From Phocoena phocoena (lineage: Eukaryota; Chordata; Mammalia; Artiodactyla; Phocoenidae): a stretch of DNA of 64,000 nt. The position numbers and the translations under genes were made by a program. Under the pieces are notes generated by a model that had not been told where the DNA came from, made no database searches, and saw only the letters and a program-made list of their open reading frames with translations. This document shows, piece after piece, positions 31,986 to 42,831 of this stretch; within the stretch, counting starts at the first letter, position 1; every line of letters starts with the position of its first letter. The stretch lies in contig NC_089240.1 in the NCBI RefSeq assembly GCF_963924675.1, forward strand, positions 117,185,680 through 117,249,679, given 5' to 3'.

Positions 31986-32184
31986 AGAGCCCTTTGCCTT
32001 CCACCTCCACTTTCTGGATGCCAAAGTTCAGGGAACGAGATGAGTAAGGCTTTGCGTAAGAGATGGATGATAGGGAGAATGTTCCCGGGACAAGAACAGT
32101 ACAAGGAAAGAACTGAAGGTGAGGAATGATCATGGCATTTGCTGAAAAGAGCAGAGACTTTGTGAGGGAAACTACAGAAGACAA

Positions 32185-32675
32185 GAGTTGCACAGGGCTT
32201 TCCAGACTGCCAGGCCCTTCACGGACTGGCCCCATGACCTCTCCATCTTCACCTTATACCATACCCTAGTCTCTGAATTTCACCGAGAGCAGCCCTCTCT
32301 CAGCTCCTTGAATATTCTGTGCTTTCTCTCACACCTCTCTCCCACGGGGCATCTGCCGATGCTGTTGCCTCTGTCTGGAATGCTTCCCCCATCTCTGCAT
32401 CCTTTACTGTTCATTCCTATTCATCCTTTATATGTTAACTCAAATGTCAGGCAAGCCTTCCTTGAAAACCTCAACTAAGTCAGACCTGCTCTGAAAATAA
32501 TCTGTAACTTTCCCTTCTATCACTAATCACGGTTTAGAATCATCTATTACTTTGGGTAATTCTTTATTTGATGTATATACCCCCCCTCAGTGGGCCATCA
32601 TCGTATCCCTAACATCTAGGGCATAGAAAGCCCTCCATAAATGCCTTTTCAATGGATGAATGAATGAGTACATGT
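32185..32675 (+). mobile_element. L2 LINE 3' end, long copy
   Basis: CCTTCACGGACTGGCCCCAT GACCTCTCC, GTGCTTTCTCTCACACCTCT, TGTTGCCTCTGTCTGGAATG CTTCCCCC, AACTCAAATGTCAGGCAAGC CTTCCTTGA and CATAGAAAGCCCTCCATAAA TGCC are L2 landmarks over about 490 bp. Confidence 0.88.
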
Positions 32676-33209
32676 CTTCTGATGGGATTAAAAGTCAATC
32701 TTGTCATTCAAAGGTCTCTCCAATAGGCTCTCTGGCGAAGCAATGACAGATTGGTCTGGACTACCCATAAATGTCCCAAATCTCCAGCCCGGAGGCAGTG
32801 CCCCATTGCAATCTTCTTTGCAGGCTGAGAGTTGATGGATAGCTCTCTAGTAATCCCTATTGTATCACCTAGCTGTGTGTGCTATCTGTGAAACTGGTCT
32901 CAAAAACTGAAAGTTAATTTAGACTCACTCCCTAAATGCTATACCAAATGCTTTATATAAAGGAATCAAAACCTCTGCTTAAACGCTTGCTTTCTGAGCA
33001 AGGGCTCTCTCTGCTGACATAAGCCAATAAGAATGGCAATGTGGAGGTAAAGCCAGAAGCACCAACTTCAACTCTTTTGCTACTTTCCAACTTGTAAATG
33101 ATTGGTTTGGAGTCTTATTCTGTGGATCCCACAGGGAAGGCCTAGAATCAGTTTACAGAATGACAGAAGGTTGTAATTCACATAAGAAACAATTTATCAG
33201 AACTGCTTC
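32676..33209. other. No recognised feature (530 bp)
   Basis: Unique-looking sequence between L2 and a short L1. No family or exon is seen. Confidence 0.4.
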
Positions 33210-33225
33210 AAGATGAAATGGTTGG

Positions 33226-33390
33226 CTACTGTATAGCACAGGGAATTATATTCAGTATCCTGTGATAAACCATAATGGAAAAGAACATGAAAGAGATTAT
33301 ATATATATGTATAACTAATTTCTGCCATAGAGCAGAAATTAACACGTTGTAAATCAATTATACTTCAATAAAATAAAATTTTTGTAAAAA
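33226..33390 (+). mobile_element. Short 5'-truncated L1 (older terminus)
   Basis: CTACTGTATAGCACAGGGAA, TATTCAGTATCCTGTGATAA ACCATAATGG and the terminus ACACGTTGTAAATCAATTAT ACTTCAATAAAAT form the last ~150 bp of an artiodactyl-type L1. It is flanked by AAGATGAAATGGTTGG (33210-33225) and AAGATTGAATGGTTGG (33391-33406), a 14/16 duplication whose two mismatches suggest age. Confidence 0.92.
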
Positions 33391-33409
33391 AAGATTGAAT
33401 GGTTGGGAC

Positions 33410-33540
33410 TGGAAAGCAATGAGTTCTCTGTCACTGGAGGCATTCAAGGAAAGACTGAATAACCCCTTTACAAAATTACTGCATATCAGACGGGGAGGAA
33501 AAAGAGAAGAGCCCTGAGATTCTTCCCAACACTGACACTG
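33410..33540 (+). mobile_element. CR1/L3-like fragment
   Basis: AATGAGTTCTCTGTCACTGG AGGCATTCAAGGAAAGACTG is a phrase typical of the 3' end of mammalian CR1/L3 LINEs (GAGCTCCCTGTCACTGGAGGTATTCAAGCA type). Only this core is recognisable. Confidence 0.6.
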
Positions 33541-33803
33541 GGAGATTCTGCAATGGGTGTTCTTTGAGCTGTCTCTCTAGTCATGCGGAATGGGTTTACA
33601 CTGAATCATCTCCTCTCTTCCCTGGATTCCCTTGACCCCAAGAGTCCTCTGGCCAGGATTGGGGTAGAGTCTGCGGCCAGGAAACATAACGAAGTTAATA
33701 CTCTTACAGAGACTGAAACCATGACTTTGGTTCTCATTAGCTCCGTCCTCTAACCCCCCCAACTTCACAGGCACATTTCTGATAGGCAGCAGCAAAATTA
33801 ATT

Positions 33804-33818
33804 AGAGAGACAGAGAGA

Positions 33819-33878
<60 letters not shown>

Positions 33879-33934
33879 GAGGGAGGGAGGGAGGGAGAGG
33901 GAGAGGGAGAGGGAGAGGGAGGGAGGGGGAGAGC
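33804..33934. repeat. (GA)n / GGGA polypurine tract
   Basis: About 130 bases of nearly uninterrupted purine on the plus strand: GA repeats grading into GGGA and GGGAGA units. Two early interruptions (a C and a TC) mark the left border. Confidence 0.95.
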
Positions 33935-34694
33935 ACTCCACACCAGGCAAAGTGATGGAATCCAATGACATCTATTTCATCATGATAACTTTGTACTCCT
34001 GTTTAAGAATGAAATTTTCAGGGGTGATAAAAATTAAAATGCTGGTTTTGAAGTATTCTGAGTGAGAAATTTTCTATCAAAGCCAGAGGAAATGTTATGC
34101 AAAAGGATTTGCAGCTTCCACCACGAGAGACATAAATCTCACATATTAATAGATTTGACCTAGTTGCAATCATAGTCAGCTTCATTCTCATCTCGTCTCC
34201 CTCCCATGTTTATTCTGTATTTGGCTATAGCTCACTCTGAAAGTCCACGGGATATCCGTGGATATGCAAAAAGAATGAAAAGTAGGCAGTTAGCATGATA
34301 ATAAACAGAAATGAAAATAAACTGGGCTCGAAGATCTTTCAGTGTTGTTAACGACTTTAAATTATTAGGGCTTGCAAATTATTAGTCTTTATTACTCTTG
34401 CTGTCTCCAATTTAAGATCATACATTAGATTATCTCATTACACAGTTAGACCTTCAATTATGCTTGATGATGGCAAATATGAAAAGGCGCTCACTGGGCT
34501 ACCTGTTGAATTTCCCATCACTCTCCCCTCAACTAAGGAAGAGCTGTAATGAATCTGCTTAGCAAATCTCTTTGAACTTTAAAGTCACACAGGATCTCGG
34601 AAAGCATCTAACTCAGAAATTCTCAATTTTCCCATGAACATCGTAGAATCTGAGAAAAGCCATAGACACTTTCTTCAGAACACTGCACATATGT

Positions 34695-34698
<4 letters not shown>
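33935..34698. other. Candidate conserved noncoding element
   Basis: Repeat-free and dense in homeodomain- and POU-like words: TTTAAATTATTAGGG, GCAAATTATTAG, ATATGCAAAA (34262) and ATTAATAG. A short hairpin (CCACGG, 5-base loop, CCGTGG) lies at 34245-34261 just before the ATATGCAAA word. No frame of interest. This is the most enhancer-like stretch in the window, judged only on texture. Confidence 0.4.
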
Positions 34699-34730
<32 letters not shown>

Positions 34731-34735
34731 ACACA
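34699..34735. repeat. (AC)n microsatellite
   Basis: About 18 AC units with one AT interruption near the right end. Confidence 0.95.
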
Positions 34736-36594
34736 ATTTGCATACAGTTGCCTGGAGCTTAGAGACTGCCATGAAGCCCATCCATGGAGCCCAGATTAAG
34801 AAGTGTTCCCACGCAGACATTTCCTGTGAAAGACAAGGAAGCTAAGTGTAAAGACCTATCTAGATTGATCTTCCCAGAGATGCTGTTCCAATTGCAATCT
34901 GATTAAAAATGACAATTTTAAAAAGAAACTGAAGACATGAGGTTTAAGAGACGTCACCTGATTAAAAAAACACTATGAATAAACTTTGAGAGTCAGGAGT
35001 CATTATAAAATGTGGGACTTGCATATATATTTTCGAAGTGGAATATCATTTTTACGTGACATGTCCAAAGAAGAACAATGGCCCTTCCACCTGTTAAACT
35101 TGCTACACATTCTTTTATTTCACACTGTCATGTATATTTTAACATATAAGTCTACACTTTCCTTCCTGCTAGTTTCTTTTGAAATTGCACATATCAGTTT
35201 AACTATATTTTCCCCCCATTCTAAGGAAGGCCTACAAAGGTACTGTTTGTATGGTTACCTGTTTGTCTATTTTCTTGAGGAAATAAATTTAGTGTGGACC
35301 CACTGAAACACGAAAAGGTTTTCACCTTGCAGTTAAGCTTCTTGAAGGGTAAAGTGAAGATTTACACATTGTCCAAACCCTGGTTGCTTCCATACTCTCT
35401 GCATTGCAATTACTTCCCTGGGGTACCTTTTTATTAGGGTCAACCACAGAATGTTACCTGCAGAGGTTGCTATAGACCAATGTAGCTAGAGACCGAGCGC
35501 TTACCAAAAATTCATCATCTGTGATTCTATCAAATCCCAGTTACCCACAGAGTCATGTGAAGGCTAGGACCAAACACTGACGCCAGGAATCAAAGACAGC
35601 ATCACCTATGGGCTTCCACAAATCCTCTCTTTCCTTGAGTATAATGGAATTCACTGAGCTATGATATGTCCTATAAACCTGAAAGCAAACATTGCCATCC
35701 CAAAGGCTAAGCACAGATCCAGGTGAGAATATTGACGCTGACGGATTGGATGCCATGGAAACTGAGATAGACCTAATTTAAGCAGAAGCCATTGCTATTT
35801 ATTTATTTATTTAGATCAGCCTTCTAAACCTAGAGTGGAGTAAGAGGTTAGGGGCCTCTAAAAATAACATGTTTGATATATTTAAAACCACTGGTGTTCT
35901 TCTGAATGCAGGGCAACAAATATCAAATTCTATCAATATTTGCCACTTCTTTGTAGTGAAACACTGGGGTCTGGGACTATGAAATTCTTGAGGTTGGGCT
36001 TGAAAATGCTTTTGGCAGTTGGTGGAAATTGCAAAAACGCTGAGTATTCCCAATTTTCACGAGCAGAATTGTGTACTTTTATAGCTGAAAGTTATCTTGG
36101 AACCGGTCCAATTCAGAGATGATTTGACTACATACACGACTGATGAACGTGTCTGCTCACTCTTCTCCAGAGAGAAGACATAACCAGGTGAGCGTTGGTT
36201 TTACCTGCACTCATGTGAACAACAGTTTGATTTGGTCCACAAAAGAATTAGCAGGCGTAGATCCAACTGACTAGGAAAAAGGGAACAATTTTCAGTTTTG
36301 CAGACTTCTGGTTTCCTGGATGTTGACCGTTCTTGCTCTTGGTAGCCTTGACGTGAGCCTCATAGGACAGGGAGGGCAGACAAGCAAACAACCATACACG
36401 GAGCATCAAGGTCAGCACACCACACTCCAGTCTCTGTCAGTGGCCTGGCAAGTGCCAAGGCCAAGTCAGAGTCAGAGCACAGGCAGCCTGTCCTCAAAAG
36501 TGACTAGCCTGTCCTCAGACTAGTGAAGGGGGGACATACAGGCATACTTCTGGGCACATCTGACAGTCTCATACTGTGGCCAAGCAGTGCCCAC
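34736..36594. other. Long stretch without recognised repeats (1.9 kb)
   Basis: No retroelement or exon is recognised. A short (TTTA) run lies at 35800. The AT-rich part 34980-35330 and the part 35850-36110 have complex, nonrepetitive sequence. A region of nearly 2 kb free of insertions in such a repeat-rich window is itself notable. Confidence 0.4.
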
Positions 36595-36780
36595 ATGGCT
36601 CAGTGTTTAACATGTGGACTGTGACGTCAGCTCGGTGTGAATCCTGGGTCTGCAACTACTTGGTCTGTGACCCTTGGCAAGTTATTTAATATATTTGTGC
36701 CTCAGTTTATCATCTGTAAAATAAAGATAATAGAACCAACCTTGGAAGATTACAGTGAGGCTCAGAATGAGATCATACAG
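36595..36780 (+). mobile_element. MIR SINE
   Basis: CATGTGGACTGTGACGTCAG, GTGTGAATCCTGGGTCTGCA, CTTGGCAAGTTATTTAATAT and CAGTTTATCATCTGTAAAAT AAAGATAATAG follow MIR order. Confidence 0.85.
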
Positions 36781-37093
36781 CTGTGATAGCTAACCCTTAG
36801 TTGCCTCACAAATTGAGCACGTAAGCACACAACACAACAGCTGACCTAGAGGAGGGGCTTGATGTTTGGCAACTATTATTATTTCTCCTCTTTAGCATGG
36901 GGCGCAACCTTTTCTCACCAGCCCAGAACACTCACTAAATCACGTGGCCCTTTGAACACTAGTCTGGACCCTGCTAAGTGTACTGCTTAGGAGGCCAATG
37001 CCATAGTATACCAGTATCTTACCCATGTAAGTGTGGCTCATCAGTGTCACGGCCCTGACTTAGGGACACAGGTCAACCCTCAGCAGCAGTTTT

Positions 37094-37622
37094 GTCTTTT
37101 TTTAAATTTTATTTATTTTTGGCTGCGTTGGGTCTTCGTTGCTGTGTGCGGGCTTTGTCTAGTCGTGGCGAGCGGGGCCTACTCTTCTTTGCGGTGTGTG
37201 GGCTTCTCACTGCGATGGCTTCTCTTGTTGAGGAGAACGGGCTCTAGGTACGTGGGCCTCAGTAGTTGCGGCACACAGGCTCAGTAGTTGCGGCACGCAG
37301 GCCCTAGAGCACATGGGCTTCAGTAGTTGTGGCTCATGAGCTCAGTAGTTGTGGTGCGTGGGCTCTAGGCACACGGGCTTCAGTAGTTGCAGCACGCGGG
37401 CTTCAGTAGTTGTGGTGCACAGGCTCAGTATTTGTGGCTCGTGGGCTCTAGAGCACAGGTTCGGTAGTTGTGGCTCACGGGCTCTAGAGCGCAGACTCAG
37501 TAGTTGTGGCGCATGGGCTTAGCTGCTCTGCAGCATGTGGGATCTTCCTGGACCAGGGCTCGAACCCGTGTCCCCTGCACTGGCAGGCAGATTCTTAACC
37601 ACTGTGCCACCAGGGAAGTCCC
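37094..37622 (-). mobile_element. tRNA SINE with expanded internal repeats (~530 bp)
   Basis: Reverse copy: TTTATTTTTGGCTGCGTTGG at the left and CCACTGTGCCACCAGGGAAG TCC at the right. It is flanked by the duplication CAGCAGCAGTTTT (37081-37093 and 37623-37635). Normal copies of this long form are around 300 bp. Here the body has about nine AGTAGTTG-type units, alternating roughly 22 and 38 bp, each ending in a GGGCT or GGCTCTAG-like phrase. The expansion lies between the duplications, so it is part of the element. Confidence 0.93.
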
Positions 37623-37639
37623 CAGCAGCAGTTTTAGTC

Positions 37640-37760
37640 ACTTCCACTTCCAGGTCCACACCCTCCCCTGGGCCTCAGCCTCCTCATTTATAAAATGAAG
37701 GGGTTAGGGGAGAAGATCATCTCTAAGGGCCCTTCCAGCTCTGACACTCTAAGTCTTTAT
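37640..37760 (+). mobile_element. Core-SINE with CR1/L3-like tail
   Basis: CAGCCTCCTCATTTATAAAA TGAAGGGG is a MIR-type phrase, while AGATCATCTCTAAGGGCCCT TCCAGCTCTGAC is the tail typical of CR1/L3 LINEs. The element lies directly after the SINE's duplication. Confidence 0.6.
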
Positions 37761-38480
37761 GGTTTTATACCTAGAGATATAGACGTGTAGAAACATCATG
37801 TTCTTGAGATTTTTAAAGAAGTGATAGAGACACAGACAGGGTTGAGGTTAGTAGAGGTAGTGATGAGTTCAACCCTTAGGAATAAGTGATAGAGAAAAGA
37901 GTTACAAAATTGCCATAAGAACGTCTAAGTAGGGAGCAAGGAAAGGGGTATATGAGAATTAACAACCCAACCTCAATCAGTTTCAGTGAAGACAGGAGAC
38001 GCCTGCTGCTGGTGGGATACTGACCTGTCTCCACTCATCTCACCCAAAGACATGGCAGACCCCTGACAACTCAGAGCCATGGGCCACGTCTGCCCTACTG
38101 AACACTCCCTGACTGGGATCTCGGACGGGGGCAGATCTGACCAAGGCCAAGGGTTTGTTATAGAAGAAACAATGCTCCATGCACCAAGGCCAATTTGAAT
38201 GTAAGTTTACACACTGTAGTTCTTGGCATGAAGCAAGAAAGAGATTTGTTTGAACAGAGCAGTATTTCTATTTGCAATCATACCCCCGTGTGCTGCGATC
38301 CTATTAATTCTCACAAGCCAAGGGACTCTGGAAGGCCACCTTCTACCCAAAGCAAAAGCATGGTCCCGAACACTCCTTGAAAAACCACTACCTATTTTAA
38401 GGTGGAGGGAAGGAAATCAGATCGGCTCCCCACCAAGAGGAGGGCAGAAAAAAACAGTGCATCCATTAATAGGAGGCAAT
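37761..38480. other. No recognised feature (720 bp)
   Basis: Unique-looking. No exon or repeat family is seen. Confidence 0.4.
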
Positions 38481-38705
38481 CTGGTATGGCGGATAAAAGC
38501 ATGAGCTCTGGAGCCAGATGGCCTGGGTTTTCCTCCCGAGTCTGCTGCTTCTTAGCATGTGACCTTGGGCAAATTATTTAACCTCTCTGTGCCTCAGTTC
38601 TTCATATGTAGAGTGGAAGAAATAATTGAGCCTAGTTCATAGAATTGTTGGGAAAATTGAATGAGTTAATATTTATAAAGCAGTTATAACAGTGCCTAGT
38701 GCCTT
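38481..38705 (+). mobile_element. MIR SINE, well preserved
   Basis: GATAAAAGCATGAGCTCTGG AGCCAGATGGCCTGGGTT, GTGACCTTGGGCAAATTATT TAACCTCTCTGTGCCTCAGT and AACAGTGCCTAGTGCC make this one of the clearest MIRs in the window. Confidence 0.93.
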
Positions 38706-38894
38706 TTAATTGTTTCCTAAACAAAATAATCTTTATATGCCTGGCACCAACTAAAGTATATGAAGGTCAGTAGCAATTTAACTGCTTTTCTCCTTTATTA
38801 AAAATCTTCCTCTACTTGCAGAGCGTAAGTACTAATTGCCAAAATCAGTAGAGAGGGTTTTAGATAGCCTCACATTACTTTAAATCCAAGACTG

Positions 38895-39275
38895 CCAGAT
38901 AGAATGTTTTTGTCTTCAAAATTCATATGTTGAAATCCTAACCCCCTCAAAGTGATGGAATTAGGAGGTGGGGTCTTTGGGAAGCAATTAGGTCATGAGG
39001 GTGGAGCCCCCCTGAATGGGATTAGTGCCCTTATAAGAGAGATCCCAGAGAGCTCTCTCTCTCTCCCCTTCCAATACTTGAGGACACAGTGAGAAGAAGG
39101 CCATCTATGAACCAGGGACGTGGCCCTCATCAGACATCAAATCTGGCAGCACCTTGATCTTGGACTTCCCGGCCTCCAGAACTGTGACAAATAAATTTCT
39201 GTTTTTATAAGCCACCCAGCCTATGGTATCTTTGTTATAGCAGTCTGGATGGACCAAGAATGACCAAACTCAGGG
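38895..39275 (+). mobile_element. Solo MaLR LTR (MLT1-like)
   Basis: AATTCATATGTTGAAATCCT AACCCCC, GGAGGTGGGGTCTTTGGGAA GCAATTAGGTCATGAGGGTG, TTAGTGCCCTTATAAGAGAG, a CT-rich run, TGAGGACACAGTGAGAAG, CTTGATCTTGGACTTCCCGG CCTCCAGAACTGTGA, AATAAATTTCTG and AAGCCACCCAGCCTATGGTA. This is a nearly complete LTR with its polyadenylation region and no attached internal sequence. It is an ancient, dead copy. Confidence 0.85.
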
Positions 39276-39329
39276 AATGTTCTGATCTAAATGATAAATC
39301 GAGAAAGATGCATCTCACATAAGGCACTT

Positions 39330-39770
39330 GTATTAGTCAGAATAAGGTAACTGCTAGAAAAAAACAGACTCAAATACGTCTGATAGGCTGAAACACAATA
39401 GAACTTTACTTCTCACACATTTAAAACTACCAAGAGGTGTTCCTGTTAAGCAGCTTTGTTCTAAGCAGTGACTCAGGGACCCAGGCTCCTCCTACACTGT
39501 GGCTCCTTTCTCTTCCACACATGGCTTCCTAGATCACTATACTCCTCTGTATCAGGCTAGTGAAAAGAGAAAATGTGGCGGAGAAAACGCACATGATGGC
39601 CTAGAAGTGATACACATCTCTTCACTCACATGCTATTGGTGAGAACTAGCCACAGGATCCCATCAAACTCTAATGAAGACTGGGAATGTAGTCCCCAACT
39701 GGACAGCCACTTTCCTGTGACCACTCCACACAGTGGAAGGGGAACATGAATTTGGTGGGACAGTTAGCCA
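39330..39770 (+). mobile_element. Old repeat, same family as 30520-30840
   Basis: CTTGTATTAGTCAGAATAAG, ACTTTACTTCTCACACAT, GCAGTGACTCAGGGACCCAG GCTCCTCC, TCACTCACATGCTATTGG and GACTGGGAATGTAGTCCC follow the same order as the copy at 30520, with more of its left end present. Family name not known to me. Confidence 0.55.
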
Positions 39771-39827
39771 TCTCTACCATAGGCTCTAGGGTAACAATTG
39801 TGGAATTAGCAGAGTAAGGGTGGGGTA

Positions 39828-39905
39828 AGACTCTGAGCTCCTAGAGGTCAGAGGCTGTCTTTTATTCTTCTCTGTGTCCTCAGAACCCAACACAGGAATG
39901 ATATC
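39828..39905 (+). mobile_element. L2 3' end scrap
   Basis: TGAGCTCCTAGAGGTCAGAG GCTGTCTTTTATTC and CTGTGTCCTCAGAACCCAAC ACAGGA match the L2 3' terminus (GAGCTCCATGAGGGCAGGGA type). Short. Confidence 0.6.
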
Positions 39906-40686
39906 GTTGTAGGGAACAAAAAAGTCAAGTTGGCAATATGCCAGTAGAGTACCCAATTCTTCTTTCTTGTGAGCTGTCTCTTCTGGGTCTCTCTACCTGG
40001 TACTCTCCATTCTCAACCTTCATATGTGGGCTGAAACCTAAAGTTTCCCAAACCTTTTCCATCACCACATAAGAGAGATCCAGGATTCTTGGCTTTCAAA
40101 TACCTCTAGTACCTCCCCCTCCTCCCACCTAATGAAGACAGTGGGCCTCTCATTTGTACATTTTTTTGAGACAGGTTGAAAGTACAATTTATCTTCTGTA
40201 GTCACTCATTTAAAAACTCCTTTATGTTGCAGAAATATTAAAGATCTCCTCTCTAATTTGGGGTTTCTCTCTTTGTCTATTTTTGTGATAGCTTTCACTC
40301 ATACAAGTTCCCTTTCTCTCTGAATTCTAGTCAGGGATCAACTCTTTCCAAATTAGACAGTGGAAACAATTCCCAGCAGCACTGGTCTCTCCCATGCAGT
40401 CAGGCTTTGGCGATATAACCCAAGTCCAAATATCTCCCAGAAGTTAAGGATTTAAACGTGAATGGCTGATGTCACCAGTCTTTTCTGAGTAGGTAATATG
40501 GATAAATGGTTTAAAAGCAGTATTGCAATCTTCCAATAATGATTATAAAATGCTTCTGGCGTGATCAGATGTTTCTCCCTAGTGACACCATGTGCGCTAG
40601 GGTCTGAGGACTGATCTAGTCTGAACATGGATCAGAGGCAAAGGCATACCTGAAATCTGGAACCTGATTCTCATGACAACAGAATA
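39906..40686. other. No recognised feature (780 bp)
   Basis: No repeat or gene is recognised before the TG-rich tract. Confidence 0.4.
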
Positions 40687-40689
40687 GTG

Positions 40690-41290
40690 CTGTATGTATT
40701 ATATAGATATATGTGGGTGTGTGTTTGTATTTGTGCAGGTGGTATATGTCTAGGTGTGTGTGAATGTATATTTATACATATATGTGTGAATCATGTTTGT
40801 GAACATGTATCTCTGTGTGTATGTGTATATGTGTATCTATTGTATGTGTGTGTGTTAGTGCATGTCTCCATATGTGTGTATGTTCATTTGTATTTGTGTG
40901 TGTGTATATATACATAAATGTGTGTATATGTGTTGTGTATATGGCTTTATATATGTTATGAGTGTTTACATGTATCAGTGCATTACATGTCTGTAGATGT
41001 ATGTGTATATGCATGAATATATATCTGTATATATGTAGGTGCGCATGTGTGTGCATGTCTGCACATGTATATGTGTGTTTGTGTATCTGTGAATGGGGAT
41101 GCCATTGTTTATGTGCATATGTGTATGCATGTGAATATGTGTGTTTTTAAGGGTTTGTGTTTGTATAAGTAAATGTATATATTTACACATATAAGTATGT
41201 ACGTGTTTTCATGTATACCCATGTATATGTGTGTATTGGTGTTTATGGTATGTTCATACATGTGTGTTACACATGTACACACATAAACAC
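40690..41290. repeat. Degenerate TG/TATG-rich tract (~600 bp)
   Basis: Nearly the whole 600 bp alternates purine and pyrimidine: mixed TG, TATG, GTGTAT and ATATGTGT units with many point changes. It creates open frames on both strands rich in Cys, Val, Tyr (plus) or His, Thr, Ile (minus), which are artefacts. No retroelement borders are visible. Confidence 0.92.
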
Positions 41291-41444
41291 CTGAAGCAAG
41301 TTTCATGAAACATTTACAACATTCAAGGCACTCATATTTTTCATCCAATGCTATTTTATTAATGAAATACCCAAGTCACGACTACCTAAATGATTTTTCT
41401 CATCTATTAATGGGTTGAAACCACAGTGTGAAAAATATGGTAGG

Positions 41445-41725
41445 AAATAATAATAATAGCAAATATTTGTTAAGCGCTAGCTAAATGCCAAACACTTTAC
41501 ATACACTATCTCATTTAACACTCATGACAATCCAATGAGGTAGGCACTATCAACAGTTCCATTTTATGGATGAGAGAACAGTCATATAGAGGTTAATCAA
41601 CATGCCACACTCCAGTGCCAGAATGAATAAGTTACTTGCGGTCACTAAGCAGGCCAGAATCTGGAGCCAGACAGTATGGCTCCAATGCCCTAGCTCATAA
41701 CCAACAGTCTGTACAACCCTGCCAC
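41445..41725 (-). mobile_element. MIR SINE
   Basis: Plus strand: AAATATTTGTTAAGCGCTAG, CTATCTCATTTAACACTCAT GACAATCCAATGAGGTAGGC ACTATC, then GGATGAGAGAACAG and CCAGAATCTGGAGCCAGACA. This is the complement of a full-length MIR with one small insertion near 41600. Confidence 0.88.
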
Positions 41726-42439
41726 TTATTTATAAAGGGGCCTCTCTAATCCCCTTGCCCAAGCTTTCTGTTGAAAGTACATCCCTCTCCACCTCCTTAC
41801 TCCATTTTTCCAGCTCCAGTGCCTGCTGCCAGGGCCATAGCTGGCAGCCTCCCTAACTCTGGCTACAAGTACTCAAGTGACTCTGGCACTGCTGACTGAG
41901 TCGATGGGCACAGATGTAGTGGAATCAGATGCAGCTGTAAGATGTAGTCATTACTCTCCAGCAAGTTTCATTATCATGATTTTTCCTATAATAATGCTCC
42001 CATGTCTTTGAGCCCCATTCAATCACAAGAATTGGGAGACGGGCCCCAGCAAATCGAAGTGACTGAATCTTCCTGGCGTGTCGGATTGCACTATGAGTGT
42101 AAATCCATGCCCTTCATTATCTTTCTGCATCTTGTTTTGACATCCACTAAATGAAGATAATAATAACTGCAACCTTTATTAAGCCCTCCTTGCTGGTTGC
42201 ATTTAGTTTTCATACTTAGCAACTGGACTTTTCTCTGTGCCTTTTTGTGCTCGTCTTTTTTTTTTTGTTTTCCTTTTCCAAATTGCTCTATGCTTTCCAT
42301 CTCCCTTTCTAGATCATAAGCAGCTCAAGGCCCAACCCATCCATCTCATTCCCTGGGTGGTCCCCAGCCAGTGGAGGGAAGTGCTCTGCATACAAAGGTT
42401 CCCGTGCAACTGGGACTCCCTCACTGGGGTACAGAGCTC
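41726..42439. other. No recognised feature (710 bp)
   Basis: No repeat family is named with confidence. A frame of 161 codons on the plus strand (42237-42722) starts here with a hydrophobic N-terminus, but it runs through an L2 remnant and has no supporting context. Confidence 0.4.
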
Positions 42440-42535
42440 CCACCCTGTGCCTGGCACAGTTCTAGAAACTGCGGACACAGAGACCCCAAAAGACACAGCC
42501 CCTGCCAGTAAAGAGCTCTGTATAACTGGTCCCCT
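42440..42535 (-). mobile_element. L2 3' end fragment
   Basis: CACCCTGTGCCTGGCACAGT TCTAGAAACTGCGGACACAG followed by GCCCCTGCCAGTAAAGAGCT is the complement of the L2 3' end. Confidence 0.6.
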
Positions 42536-42831
42536 AGGACATATCCACAGTCCCGTCTCATTTGGCTTGAAGGAGTCCTTTGCCCCCCATGAGGAGGGAA
42601 GGAAAATGCCCACAACGTGCTCTGATAACTCTCTACTAATACAAAATTCCCTCTCCCAAGACAACCCTACCTTCAAAAAACCCCCTTCTTCTGCTTTACT
42701 AGGTTGGATGGGGTGGGGATGAGGGTCTAAAGGAGCAGTTTAGCCACCTCTTAGCAAGTGTCGGCAAGGCGCGTTTGGTAGCTCCTTGGCTGATCCCTTG
42801 AGACTGTGAAGAGCAGCTGAGAGGTGGCTGT

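Noticed and set aside
33741..33943. Ser/Leu/Pro-rich minus-strand frame
   Set aside because: It is the translation of the GA/GGGA polypurine tract.
40687..41348. Several overlapping open frames on both strands
   Set aside because: They arise from the TG/TATG tract, which lacks stops by composition. The peptides are low-complexity Cys/Val/Tyr or His/Thr/Ile.
42237..42722. 161-codon plus-strand frame with a signal-like N-terminus
   Set aside because: It crosses an L2 remnant, and the hydrophobic start comes from a T-rich run. A minus-strand frame overlaps most of it.
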